Positions 9,172-18,600 of a DNA stretch of 64,000 nucleotides are shown piece after piece. Source of the stretch: Rhizobium sp. TH2 (lineage in GTDB: Bacteria; Pseudomonadota; Alphaproteobacteria; Rhizobiales; Rhizobiaceae). Where the stretch lies: NCBI RefSeq assembly GCF_024707525.1, contig NZ_CP062231.1, positions 2,542,001 to 2,606,000 on the forward strand, given 5' to 3'. Position 1 is the first letter of the stretch. Every line of letters begins with the position of its first letter. The notes below the pieces were generated by a model that was given only the letters and a program-made list of their open reading frames with translations, had not been told where the DNA came from and did no database searches. Position numbers and translations under genes: made by a program.

Positions 9172-9789
9172 ATGGCACGCCATCATTCCGACATGACCAC
9201 CATAACTCCCGAAATCCTGCTCCGCGCCTATTCCGCGGGGCTGTTTCCGATGGCGGAATCGGCTGACGACCCGGATGTCTACTGGGTCCAGCCAAAGGTT
9301 CGCGGCATCATTCCGCTCGACCGGTTCCATGTATCGCGCAGCCTCGCCAAGACGTTGCGCCACAAGCCCTTCGACATCCGCATCAACACCGCCTTCGACC
9401 GCGTGATGGAATACTGCGCCGAATCGACCGAGATGCGGCCGACGACCTGGATCAATCCGATGATCCTGACGCTCTACAAGGAACTGCACCGCATGGGCTA
9501 CACCCATTCGGTGGAGGCCTGGGAAGGTGACGAACTGGTCGGTGGCCTCTACGGCGTCTCGCTCGGCTCCGCCTTCTTCGGCGAAAGCATGTTCTCGCGC
9601 CGCAAGGATGCCTCGAAGATCTGCCTCGTCCATCTCGTGGAACGCATGAGCGAACGCGGCTTCACGCTGCTCGACACGCAGTTCACCACCGAGCACCTGA
9701 AGTCCTTCGGCGCGATCGACATTTCCCGTAAGGAATATGAGAAACTGCTCGAAAAGGCGATGCAATCCGACGATCTGGATTTTGCCTGA
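9172..9789 (+). CDS. aat: Leucyl/phenylalanyl-tRNA-protein transferase
   Basis: Transfers Leu or Phe from tRNA to proteins with N-terminal Arg or Lys, marking them for ClpAP degradation (N-end rule). The 205-residue protein carries the family signatures [27 protein letters not shown], the [14 protein letters not shown] core and [15 protein letters not shown], then [16 protein letters not shown]. An internal ATG at 9193 is an alternative start; the upstream ATG has GGTGAT before it. It closes the aroQ-accBC-aat run and is almost back to back with the convergent DUF2155 gene (stop codons one base apart). Confidence 0.96.
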   Translation: MARHHSDMTTITPEILLRAYSAGLFPMAESADDPDVYWVQPKVRGIIPLDRFHVSRSLAKTLRHKPFDIRINTAFDRVMEYCAESTEMRPTTWINPMILTLYKELHRMGYTHSVEAWEGDELVGGLYGVSLGSAFFGESMFSRRKDASKICLVHLVERMSERGFTLLDTQFTTEHLKSFGAIDISRKEYEKLLEKAMQSDDLDFA

Positions 9790-9790
9790 C

Positions 9791-10237
9791 TTACTGGCTT
9801 TCGGACTTGGTCTCGGAAGGCGCCGGCACGTCGGACGATTGCTTGCAGCCGGTGAGCCAGACGTCATAGACCGGATGATCGACGGCGTTAAGACCCGGCG
9901 AGGCCGCGAACATCCAGCCGGTAAAGATGCGGCGGATCTTGCGGTCGAGGGTGATCTCATCGACTTCGACGAAGCCGGAAATCCGCTGCGCCTCGGTTTC
10001 GTCGCGGGTGAAGCAGACCTTGGGCGTCACCTGCAGCGCGCCGAACTGCACGGTCTCGTCGATATAGACATCGAAGGAGGTCGTCCGTCCGGTGATCTTG
10101 TCGAGGCCGGAGAACACCGCGACCGGGTTCTTGACCTTCGCGGCGTTGGCGGGAGCCACAAATGCGGAGAATGCCGAAAGGCCGCCCAGCATGAGCGCCG
10201 CGATCCGTTTTTTCGTCACCGTATTGGTTGCAGTCAT
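9791..10237 (-). CDS. DUF2155 domain-containing secreted protein
   Basis: A 148-residue exported protein of unknown function. Residues 1-33 form a signal peptide ending APANA. The mature part has the DUF2155 core: VAVFSGLDKITGRTT, a beta-rich centre with CFTRDETEA, and the FTGWMFAASPGLNAVDHPVYDVW block; the single late cysteine (TGC) is followed by a Ser/Glu-rich tail. In this order the family is often found beside NDUFA12-like and aat genes. A role in the envelope or in complex I maturation is guesswork. The upstream GGAACG supports the ATG at 10237. Confidence 0.88.
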   Translation of the reverse strand: MTATNTVTKKRIAALMLGGLSAFSAFVAPANAAKVKNPVAVFSGLDKITGRTTSFDVYIDETVQFGALQVTPKVCFTRDETEAQRISGFVEVDEITLDRKIRRIFTGWMFAASPGLNAVDHPVYDVWLTGCKQSSDVPAPSETKSESQ

Positions 10238-10309
10238 TTATGCCGTTCCGCGCCTGCCAGAATCCGTCCTGGCCAAGCGGTAAAGATCAAATATGGCGGC
10301 AAGAAGAGA

Positions 10310-10705
10310 TCAGCTCCGCGGCGTCCAGGCATCGTAATCGCCGGTCACCCGGTCGCGTTCGCCACCCGTGGCCAGCGAACCCTTGGGGCGATAGGCCAGC
10401 GACGTGCCGGTCAGGTTGGCCTTGTGGCCCTTTTCCCACTCGCGCGCCTCGTACTTCTCGCGGCTCGGCGGCGTGTCGGTGCGATGATGCATCCAGCCGT
10501 GCCAGCCCGGCGGAATAGCCGACGCTTCGGCGTAACCGCTATAGACAACCCAACGCTTCGGCAGGCCATAGGATGACAGCGGGCCTTCGTAATAGATGTT
10601 GCCGAATTCGTCCTCGCCGACGCGCTTGCCGAACCGCCAAGTAAAGAAACGCGTGCCGAGCGTCTGACCATTCCACCAGGTGAAAAATTGCAGCAGGAAC
10701 TTCAT
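10310..10705 (-). CDS. NADH:ubiquinone oxidoreductase subunit NDUFA12 family protein
   Basis: Homologue of the mitochondrial complex I accessory subunit NDUFA12 (B17.2), a feature of alphaproteobacteria. The 131 residues begin MKFLLQFFTWWNGQTLGTRF and carry the typical VGEDEFGNIYYE, GLPKRWVVYSG, IPPGWHGWMHHRTDTPPS and HKANLTGTSLAYRP segments. The open frame extends upstream to 10960, but the family N-terminus and the ATG at 10705 fix the start. It lies 72 nt upstream of DUF2155 on the same strand. It would act at the matrix-equivalent (cytoplasmic) side of complex I assembly. Confidence 0.93.
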   Translation of the reverse strand: MKFLLQFFTWWNGQTLGTRFFTWRFGKRVGEDEFGNIYYEGPLSSYGLPKRWVVYSGYAEASAIPPGWHGWMHHRTDTPPSREKYEAREWEKGHKANLTGTSLAYRPKGSLATGGERDRVTGDYDAWTPRS

Positions 10706-10904
10706 GTCGGTACGGCCTCGAACGAAGGGCGCGCTGGGATTTCGCGCCATCTCATTGTCTTCGCTTATGCCGCGTCGCACCCCGGTTGTCCAGTCACCAA
10801 TTGACGCATTCCGCCCGCTTTCCCGCTTGCTTTCAGTCAAGTGCCGCACCATCCTGCGGCGAACCGAGCGCCTCCCGAAGCCACGCAGAAAATCGAGAAC
10901 CGAC

Positions 10905-11465
10905 ATGACCCGAATCGCGGATATGGGCGCCCGCGCGCTCGCCGAACTCGACGCCTGCATCGCCGCGATCAGCGAGGACGAGACGAATGCGCTTGTCGAA
11001 CTGCTCGCGACATCAAAGCGCGTCTGCCTCTATGGCTGCGGACGCGAGGGGTTGATGATGCGGGCGCTCTGCATGCGGCTCTATCATCTCGGGCTCGACG
11101 TTCACATGGTCGCCGACATGACCGCGCCGCCCGTCGGTCCCGGCGATCTGCTGCTGGTGAGCTCAGGCCCCGGCCACACCTCCACAGTGCTTGCAATATT
11201 GAATGAGGCGCGCAAGGCGGGCGCCAAGACTGCCTGTTTCACGGCGGAACGCGGCTCGCAGGTCACGAAACTCTCGGATTTCACGCTCGTGATTCCGGCC
11301 CAGACCATGGCACACGACCAGTCGTCGCCGACATCCTTCCTGCCGATGGGCAGTCTCTATGAGGGTACGCAGTTCGTCTTCTACGAGATCCTGATCATGC
11401 TCATGAAAGAACGACTCGGCGAGACCGCCGAAAGCATGCGGGCACGGCACACAAATCTCGAGTGA
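10905..11465 (+). CDS. SIS domain protein, 6-phospho-3-hexuloisomerase-like
   Basis: A single SIS (sugar isomerase) domain protein of 186 residues, the length of 6-phospho-3-hexuloisomerases (HxlB/PHI). Visible are VCLYGCGREG, the phosphate-binding LLVSSGPGHTSTV, ACFTAERGSQVTKLSD, and the C-terminal MRARHTNLE, which mirrors the MxxRHANLE end of PHI proteins with its catalytic histidine and glutamate. The partner hexulose-phosphate synthase (HxlA) is not adjacent, so the ribulose monophosphate pathway cannot be claimed. I chose the ATG at 10905 because the region upstream overlaps the NDUFA12 promoter and codes for nothing recognisable. Its stop abuts that of the convergent GNAT gene. Confidence 0.82.
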   Translation: MTRIADMGARALAELDACIAAISEDETNALVELLATSKRVCLYGCGREGLMMRALCMRLYHLGLDVHMVADMTAPPVGPGDLLLVSSGPGHTSTVLAILNEARKAGAKTACFTAERGSQVTKLSDFTLVIPAQTMAHDQSSPTSFLPMGSLYEGTQFVFYEILIMLMKERLGETAESMRARHTNLE

Positions 11466-11969
11466 CTAGCCCGCAAAGCTGAGCGTCTTTTCCATGATCA
11501 CCGCCGGTATGTCGGATTGCCCGCCACAATTCTTCGTCCAGCCGATCTCCGCAAATCCGAGGCCAGCATAGAAGCGCATGGCGCGCTCGTTTTTGGGCTC
11601 GACTTCCAGCCGCATGCGCTTGGCTGCTGGAAAGCATGTCTCGATCTCGGCAAACAGATCGCGGCCGATGCCCTGCCCCATCAGAGCCGGCTCGACATAG
11701 AGCTGATGCAGGACAACGACATCCTTTTCGTCGTTGTCCATTGCGGCATAGGCCATGCCGCCGATCACTTTGCCGTCGTCTGCCACGATGAACTCGGCAT
11801 CGGGCTGCGCGAGCCTACGCTTCAACGAATCCACCGAATGCCATGACCCGGTGATCTCCGACACTTTATCGACGCCGTAGATAGCATCGTAGGTCGTATG
11901 CCAGCTCCGGCCGAGCAGCGCCGAGATCATCACGAGATCGGCTTGCGACGCCGAGCGGACGAAGAACAT
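11466..11969 (-). CDS. GNAT family N-acetyltransferase
   Basis: Acetyl-CoA-dependent acetyltransferase of 167 residues with unknown acceptor. The acetyl-CoA binding motif A is LYVEPALMGQGIGRDLFAEI and motif B is RFYAGLGFAEIG. The start overlaps the gatB stop (TGATG), so it is translationally coupled to gatB. No substrate can be read from the sequence. Confidence 0.88.
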   Translation of the reverse strand: MFFVRSASQADLVMISALLGRSWHTTYDAIYGVDKVSEITGSWHSVDSLKRRLAQPDAEFIVADDGKVIGGMAYAAMDNDEKDVVVLHQLYVEPALMGQGIGRDLFAEIETCFPAAKRMRLEVEPKNERAMRFYAGLGFAEIGWTKNCGGQSDIPAVIMEKTLSFAG

Positions 11970-13471
11970 CAGTCCTCCAGCCCGAGCTTGGCCTTGACCA
12001 GCGCCTGCACCGCCTGCGGGTTGGCCTTGCCACCGGTTGATTTCATGACCTGGCCGACGAACCAGCCGGCAAGCGTCGGCTTCGCCTTGACCTTTTCGAC
12101 CTGATCGGGATTGGCGGCGATGATCTCGTCGACGGCCTTCTCGATCGCCCCGGTATCGGTCACCTGCTTCATGCCCCGGGCCTCGACGATCTCGGCGGGA
12201 TTACCGCCTTCCTCGAGAATGATCTCGAAGAGGTCCTTGGCGATCTTGCCCGAAATCGTACCCGTGCGGATGAGATCGAGAATGCCGCCGAGTTGCTCCG
12301 GCGATGCCGGTGTTTCCTCGATGCCTTTGCCCATCTTGTTGAGCGCGCCGAGCAGGTCGTTGATCACCCAATTGGCGGCAATCTTGGCATCACGCCCGTC
12401 CGCCAGCTTCTCGTAATAGTCGGCGATCGCCTTTTCGGACACCAGCACCGAGGCATCGTACACCGTCAGCCCGAGATCGCGTACGAAGCGCTCCTTCTTG
12501 TCGTCGGGCAGTTCAGGAAGATGGGCCAGCAGCTCGCCGACAAAAGCATTGTCGAATTCGAGCGGCAAAAGATCCGGATCAGGGAAATAGCGATAATCAT
12601 GCGCATCTTCCTTGGAACGCATCGAACGCGTTTCGCCCTTGCCGGCATCGAAGAGCCGCGTCTCCTGATCGATCGAACCACCCTCTTCCAGAATGCCGAT
12701 CTGGCGGCGTGCTTCATATTCGATCGCCTGGCCGATAAAGCGAACGGAGTTCATGTTCTTGATCTCGCAGCGCGTACCGAACTCGCCGCCCGGCTTGCGC
12801 ACGGAGACATTGACGTCGGCGCGCATGGAGCCCTCGTCCATATTGCCGTCGCAAGTGCCGAGATAGCGCAAGATGCTCCGGAGCTTGGTGATGTAGGCCT
12901 TCGCCTCGTCCGACGAGCGCAGGTCGGGCTTGGAGACGATTTCCATCAGCGCCACGCCGGAGCGGTTGAGATCCACAAACGAAAGCGTCGGATGCTGATC
13001 GTGCATCGACTTGCCGGCATCCTGCTCGAGATGCAGCCGCTCGATGCCAATCTCGACATCCTCGAACTGGCCCTGTCTGTCGGGACCGATCGAAATCACG
13101 ATCTTGCCCTCGCCGACGATCGGATCCTTGTACTGCGAGATCTGGTAGCCCTGCGGCAGATCTGGATAGAAATAATTCTTGCGGTCGAAGACCGAGCGAT
13201 GATTGATCTGGGCCTTGAGGCCGAGGCCGGTGCGCACCGCCTGCTTGACGCATTCCTCGTTGATCACCGGCAGCATGCCGGGCATCGCCGCATCGACCAG
13301 TGAGACGTTTGAATTGGGCGGCCTGCCGAATTCGGTCGAAGCGCCCGAGAACAGCTTCGAGTTGCTTGTCACCTGGGCGTGCACTTCCATGCCGATGACG
13401 ACTTCCCAGTCGCCGGAGGCGCCCGGAATGAAGCGTTTCGGATCGGGTGTGCGTACATCGACTAGGGTCAT
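11969..13471 (-). CDS. gatB: Asp-tRNA(Asn)/Glu-tRNA(Gln) amidotransferase subunit B
   Basis: tRNA-binding kinase/transamidase subunit of GatCAB, which makes Gln-tRNA(Gln) and/or Asn-tRNA(Asn) by amidating mischarged tRNA. The 500 residues match the family. The cradle domain begins [21 protein letters not shown], contains [14 protein letters not shown] and [10 protein letters not shown], and the C-terminal helical and YqeY-like domains cover about residues 300-500. gatC and gatA lie about 11 kb away on the same strand, so the complex is encoded at two loci. It is divergent from tamA. Confidence 0.97.
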   Translation of the reverse strand: MTLVDVRTPDPKRFIPGASGDWEVVIGMEVHAQVTSNSKLFSGASTEFGRPPNSNVSLVDAAMPGMLPVINEECVKQAVRTGLGLKAQINHRSVFDRKNYFYPDLPQGYQISQYKDPIVGEGKIVISIGPDRQGQFEDVEIGIERLHLEQDAGKSMHDQHPTLSFVDLNRSGVALMEIVSKPDLRSSDEAKAYITKLRSILRYLGTCDGNMDEGSMRADVNVSVRKPGGEFGTRCEIKNMNSVRFIGQAIEYEARRQIGILEEGGSIDQETRLFDAGKGETRSMRSKEDAHDYRYFPDPDLLPLEFDNAFVGELLAHLPELPDDKKERFVRDLGLTVYDASVLVSEKAIADYYEKLADGRDAKIAANWVINDLLGALNKMGKGIEETPASPEQLGGILDLIRTGTISGKIAKDLFEIILEEGGNPAEIVEARGMKQVTDTGAIEKAVDEIIAANPDQVEKVKAKPTLAGWFVGQVMKSTGGKANPQAVQALVKAKLGLED

Positions 13472-13648
13472 TCTTCAGCTTCTCTTGATCGCATCCAGGA
13501 ACGAATTGGCGTTAGAGCAATTACCCATCGCAGGCAAGCATTTCAATGCCGGCCGAGGGCACGATTGCGGGGAATGGGCATTCAGGGGTTCTGTTTCAAA
13601 ATTGTTTCTGCTACGGGTTTCAGATTAAGTGCCAATGAGTTGGGGACT

Positions 13649-15544
13649 ATGGAACGTCTGAGCGGAAACCTGGCAACTGCCTCGCTTTGCCTGCTTATGA
13701 GCCTGGGCCTCGCTACGATTCCGGCAACATCCGCATCCGCTTTCGAGATATTCGGCTGGAAGTTCTTCGAGGATGACGAGAACGCCTCGGCCGTTTCCGA
13801 TCCCGTGCGCTACAGCCTGACGTTCAACTCGGGCGGCAAGGAACTCGACGACAAGCTGCAGGACGCCTCGTCGCTGGTCCAGGAAAAGGAAGACCCCGTC
13901 AACGGTGACCTCGGCTTGGTGATCAAGGCCCGCGACGACCGCGAGCGCCTGCTCGCGGCACTCTACGAGAATGCCCGCTACGGCGCGGTGGTGAAAATCT
14001 CCGTCAACGGAACGGACATCGATGAACTGCCGCCTGTCCCCGAGTTTCCCCGCGACCAGCCCGTTCCGGTGACCGTGGATGTGCAGCCCGGCCCGGCCTT
14101 CACCATCGGCACCGTGTCATTGACCGGCGACGCCACGAAATTCGACCCCGCCGATTACGATCTTGATATCGGCGCCCAGGCCAATTCGACGCTGGTCATC
14201 GCGGCAGCCGGCAAGATGGTGGAGGACCTCGAGGCCGAGGGCCGGCCGCTCGCCAGGCTGACGGAGCGCGGCCTGACCGCCGACCACAAGACCAATACCG
14301 TCGATATCCGTATCGGCGCCGAGAGCGGGCCGGTGGCCGATGTCGGCGACCTGGAGGTTTCGGGCTCGAAAACGGTCGACAAGGAATTCATCGAGAAGTG
14401 GTCGCGCCTCGACCAGCACAAGCGCTACTCGCCACAGGAGATCAAGGACGCCAACGAGCGCCTGCGCAAGCTCGGCGTCTTCTCCTCGATCAACATCACG
14501 CATGCCGGCAAGCTCGACGAGAATGGTCGGATTCCGATGGCAATCGAGGTTAAGGACGGCAAGCAGCGCTATTTCGGCGCCGGCGCGCAATTCTCCTCGC
14601 TCGATGGATTCGGCCTGCTGGGTTATTGGGGCCACCGCAACCTGTTCGGCGGCGCGGAATCGCTCAAGATCACCGGCTCGATATCCGGCCTCGGCAGCGA
14701 ATGGGACTATCGCGATCTCGACTACCTCGCCTCGATCGAATTCTCCAAGCCGGGCATATTCGACGCCTATTCGACGCTCAATATCAGCGTCATCGCGCAA
14801 CAGGTCGTTCCCGACACCTATCGCTCCACGTCGCTGACCAAGCTCGCCAACATTGCCTATGAACTCAACCGGACGGACACGCTCACCGGCGGCGTCGACC
14901 TGACCTGGAACGAGACGGAGGATTTTCGCGGTGAGGCGCAGTTCCTGACTTTCTCGCTGCCGGTCACCTGGGCGCGCGATGCCAGCGACAACAAGCTCGA
15001 TCCGCATGAGGGCTATCGCCTCAAGCTGACCGGCATTCCGAGCTACGAATTCAACCGCCAGAATTTCTTCACGACGCTCGACGGCACCGTCACCGGCTAC
15101 ACGTCCTTCGGCGAGGACGACCGGATCACGCTGGCCGGCAAGTTCGGCATGGGCTCGCTGCTGATGGCACCGGCGCTCGAGGATGTGCCGGCTACACGCC
15201 GCTTCTACCTTGGCGGCGGCGGCACCGTGCGCGGCTACGCCTATCAGGAAATCACGCCATACAACAAAAACGGAGACGCCCTCGGCGGCCGATCTTATAT
15301 GCTCGCCTCATTCGAGACACGCGTGAAGATCAACGAAACCTTCGGCATCGTGCCGTTCATCGATGTCGGCAGCGTGTCGAGCCAGACCTATCCGGATTTC
15401 AGCGATATCCGTGCCGGCGCCGGTCTGGGCATACGCTATGCCACACCATTCGGACCACTGCGCCTTGATGTCGCCATGCCCATCAACAAATACCAGGACG
15501 GAAGCATGTTCGGCATCTATGCCGGTATCGGCCAATCTTTCTGA
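13649..15544 (+). CDS. tamA: Outer-membrane assembly protein TamA (BamA/Omp85 family)
   Basis: Outer-membrane Omp85 protein that, with TamB, helps insert outer-membrane proteins or move lipids. The ATG at 13649 gives a 631-residue protein with a signal peptide ending SASA. Residues about 45-330 contain POTRA domains (for example VADVGDLEVSGSKTVDKEF). The C-terminal 16-strand barrel begins near FGAGAQFSSLDGFGLLGYW and contains the conserved RRFYLGGGGTVRGY motif; the last residue is Phe, as expected for a barrel signal. tamB follows with a 62-nt gap. gatB is divergent. Confidence 0.93.
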   Translation: MERLSGNLATASLCLLMSLGLATIPATSASAFEIFGWKFFEDDENASAVSDPVRYSLTFNSGGKELDDKLQDASSLVQEKEDPVNGDLGLVIKARDDRERLLAALYENARYGAVVKISVNGTDIDELPPVPEFPRDQPVPVTVDVQPGPAFTIGTVSLTGDATKFDPADYDLDIGAQANSTLVIAAAGKMVEDLEAEGRPLARLTERGLTADHKTNTVDIRIGAESGPVADVGDLEVSGSKTVDKEFIEKWSRLDQHKRYSPQEIKDANERLRKLGVFSSINITHAGKLDENGRIPMAIEVKDGKQRYFGAGAQFSSLDGFGLLGYWGHRNLFGGAESLKITGSISGLGSEWDYRDLDYLASIEFSKPGIFDAYSTLNISVIAQQVVPDTYRSTSLTKLANIAYELNRTDTLTGGVDLTWNETEDFRGEAQFLTFSLPVTWARDASDNKLDPHEGYRLKLTGIPSYEFNRQNFFTTLDGTVTGYTSFGEDDRITLAGKFGMGSLLMAPALEDVPATRRFYLGGGGTVRGYAYQEITPYNKNGDALGGRSYMLASFETRVKINETFGIVPFIDVGSVSSQTYPDFSDIRAGAGLGIRYATPFGPLRLDVAMPINKYQDGSMFGIYAGIGQSF

Positions 15545-15606
15545 CGGGGAGCGAGACAATCAGAGCCGCGCTACGAGGGATCGCCTGGATTTTCACCCGC
15601 CTGCTG

Positions 15607-18600
15607 ATGCTGGTGGGCGTGCTAGGGCTCGTCCTGATCGCCCTAATCCTGCTGGTCGGATATACCGCCACCGGCAACCAGTTCGCCGCCGACCAGATCG
15701 CCAGCCGCATTTCCACGCCTGATATGCAGGTCACGATCGAAGGCGCACGCGGCCTGCTGGCCGGCAAGTTCCGCGTCGATCGCGTCGAACTCGCCGATAC
15801 CAAGGGCAAATATGCCGAACTGAAGGATATTGAACTCGACTGGTCGCCACTCGATCTCTTAAGCGCGCAGTTCCACGCGCAGCGAATCGCGGTCTCCGAT
15901 GTCAATGTCAAGCGCCAGCCCGTCGTCACGATCGAGCCGGAGCCCACCCCGTCGGAAGGCGGTTTCAGTCTGCCGGTCGAGATCGCGGTCGATGCCATCG
16001 ACCTGCCCTCGATCGTGCTCGGCAAACCGCTGATCGGCCGCGAGGCGAAGCTGGCCATCAAGGGCTCGGCCCGCGCGGCTGCAGACGCCATCGCGCTCAA
16101 ATTGAACGCCAACCAGACGGATCGCCCCGACGCAAAGGCGCTTGCCGATCTCGCCTATGCCGTCAACGCCAATACGCTCAAGCTCGATCTCAAGATCGCC
16201 GAACCCAGGGGCGGGCTGCTCGCCACGGCCCTGCAACTACCCGGAGGCCCTGCGGTCGATCTCTCGGTTGCCGGCGACGGCGCGCTCTCGGATTGGTCCG
16301 GCATCATCCGCGCCAGGCTCGATGGCGTCGAACGTCTGGCAGTCAATGCCAGCCATCGGCAGAACGCGGCTGGCATGCACGACCTCAATCTCAACGGCGG
16401 CGGCGCGATCGGCGATCTGATGCCCCCAGCGCTCAGGCCATTGTTCGAAGGCGAAAGCGCCGTTGATCTGGACGCGTCATTCGACAATACCGGCCAGCTC
16501 GACATCCGCGCGGGCAAGCTCACCAATGGCAGCTTCACGCTCGATGCCAGCGGCAAGATCGATCCGAAAGGCGAGGTCAGTCTCAACGGCAGCGTTCATT
16601 CGGTAGACCAGGTCATTCCGGTGCGTTTGCCCGTGGCGAATGGCGAGTTGCAGGCCGATATACGCAACGCCTCCTTTGTGGCATCCGGTCCTTATAAGTC
16701 CGTCGCGATCGATCTGAGCGCCGACATCGCAACCCTGGCACTGCCGCAAGGCCGCTTGACCGACGTCTTCCTGCGCAGCGAAACCGATGGCTTCGATCTC
16801 GCCACGCGCGCCGGCCGGATCGCGGTCGAACTCACGAGCCAGGGTGCTGCGGTCAACGACCCGCAGTTCGCCCGCCTGGTTGTCGCCCCGATCGACATCA
16901 AGGCGCCATTCGACATCACGGCAACCCGTGTCGCATCGGACGCCATCGAGATTTCCAGCGGCGCCATCGGCGGCAAGATCACATTGGATTATGCCCTCGA
17001 CACGGCGACCATAGCCAGCGCCTTCAACCTTTTCGTTGCCCCCGCCCGCGCCCTGCCGGAGCCGCTTGCCTCGAAAGTCTCCGGCATGATCGAACTCTCC
17101 GGCAAAGTAGACGGAAAAGCAGACGATCTCGCCTTCGATCAAATCAGGCTGGCATCCAATCTGCTGACCGCCGAAGTCTCGGGCACGCTGAAGGACAACG
17201 AACTCACCGCATCGCTGACCGGTGACATCCCGGCACTCGCGGCATTCCAGCCCGGCGTCGATGGCAGGGTGCATGTCACCGCCGATCTTTCAGGCCCGCT
17301 CTCCGCACTGGTGATCAAAGCCGGTATCACCTCCGACCAGATTTCGACCTCCGGACGCAAGCTGCAGACCGTCGATGTGAAATTCGACGGCACCATCGAC
17401 CCCGCCAAACCGGGTGGCAAGCTAACGCTGGGCACGGTGCTTGACGGCCAGCAGATCAACCTCACGAGCGATCTCGTCCGCGAGAATGGGTTGATCTCGC
17501 TTCCATCGATCAGTGCCGACATCGGCCAGAACCAGATCACCGGCTCGCTCGAGCTCGGCGCCGATTTTCTGCCGACCGGCAAGATCAACGCCGATCTCGC
17601 CGACCTCTCCACGCTCGCGAAACTCGCCGGCCAGCAGGTCGAAGGCGACCTCAAGCTCACGGTTGATCTCAGCGCTAGAAACGGCGCCCTCGCTGCGACG
17701 ATCAACGGCACGGGTTCGCGCATCGCCACCCCCGACGTCGTGATGTCAGAGCCGATCATCAATATCGAAAGTGCCGACCTGCTGGCGCAGCGCATCGGCG
17801 GCGCGATCAAATCTCGCGAGATCGCCGCCGGCGCCAACCGGCTGGAGGCCCTTGAGGCAACATTCGACCATCAGGCAAACAGCACGACATTCGACCTCAA
17901 GAGCCGTTTCGACGGCGCACCGCTGACCGCGCGTGGCCTTGTCGATCAACAGCCTGATGGCATCCAGCTATCGCTGAACGCATTCTCCGCAAGCCCGCGA
18001 AAAATCCCGCTCTCGCTCGCCATGCCCGCCAAGGTCACCATATCAGGCGGCACGACGACAATCGAACCGGTGATGATCTCGGCGGGATCGGGCACCGTGA
18101 CGATCGAAGGCACCGCCGCCGACACGCTCAGTCTCAACATCGACGCGACCGCCCTGCCCGCGAGCCTGATCAATGGCTTGGCACCCGATCTTGATGTCTC
18201 CGGTACCGTCTCGGCTAAGGCCAGCATTTCGGGTAACGCAACGTCACCCGTCGTCAATTTCGAGATGTCTGCCACCAGCATTTCCGCCAAGCCGCTCAAG
18301 GATGCCGGCCGCCCGCCATTGCGGATCACGTCCAAGGGAACCTTCGCCAATGCGCTTCTCTCTGCGCAGACGACGATCGGCGGCATCGCCGAACTCGGTG
18401 ACCTCAGGACGGATGCAGGGATACGACTTGGCGAAGACATCCGGATCGAGAAATTCATATTCAACAGCGACGCCCTGAATGGCTCCGTGATGGGCACGTT
18501 TTCACCCGCGACACAGGCCATCGCAACGACCTTCGACATCAACGTCACCGGCCAAAACCTGATCCCCGCCTCGATCGCCGCCAAGCTGGATGGTCCGTTG

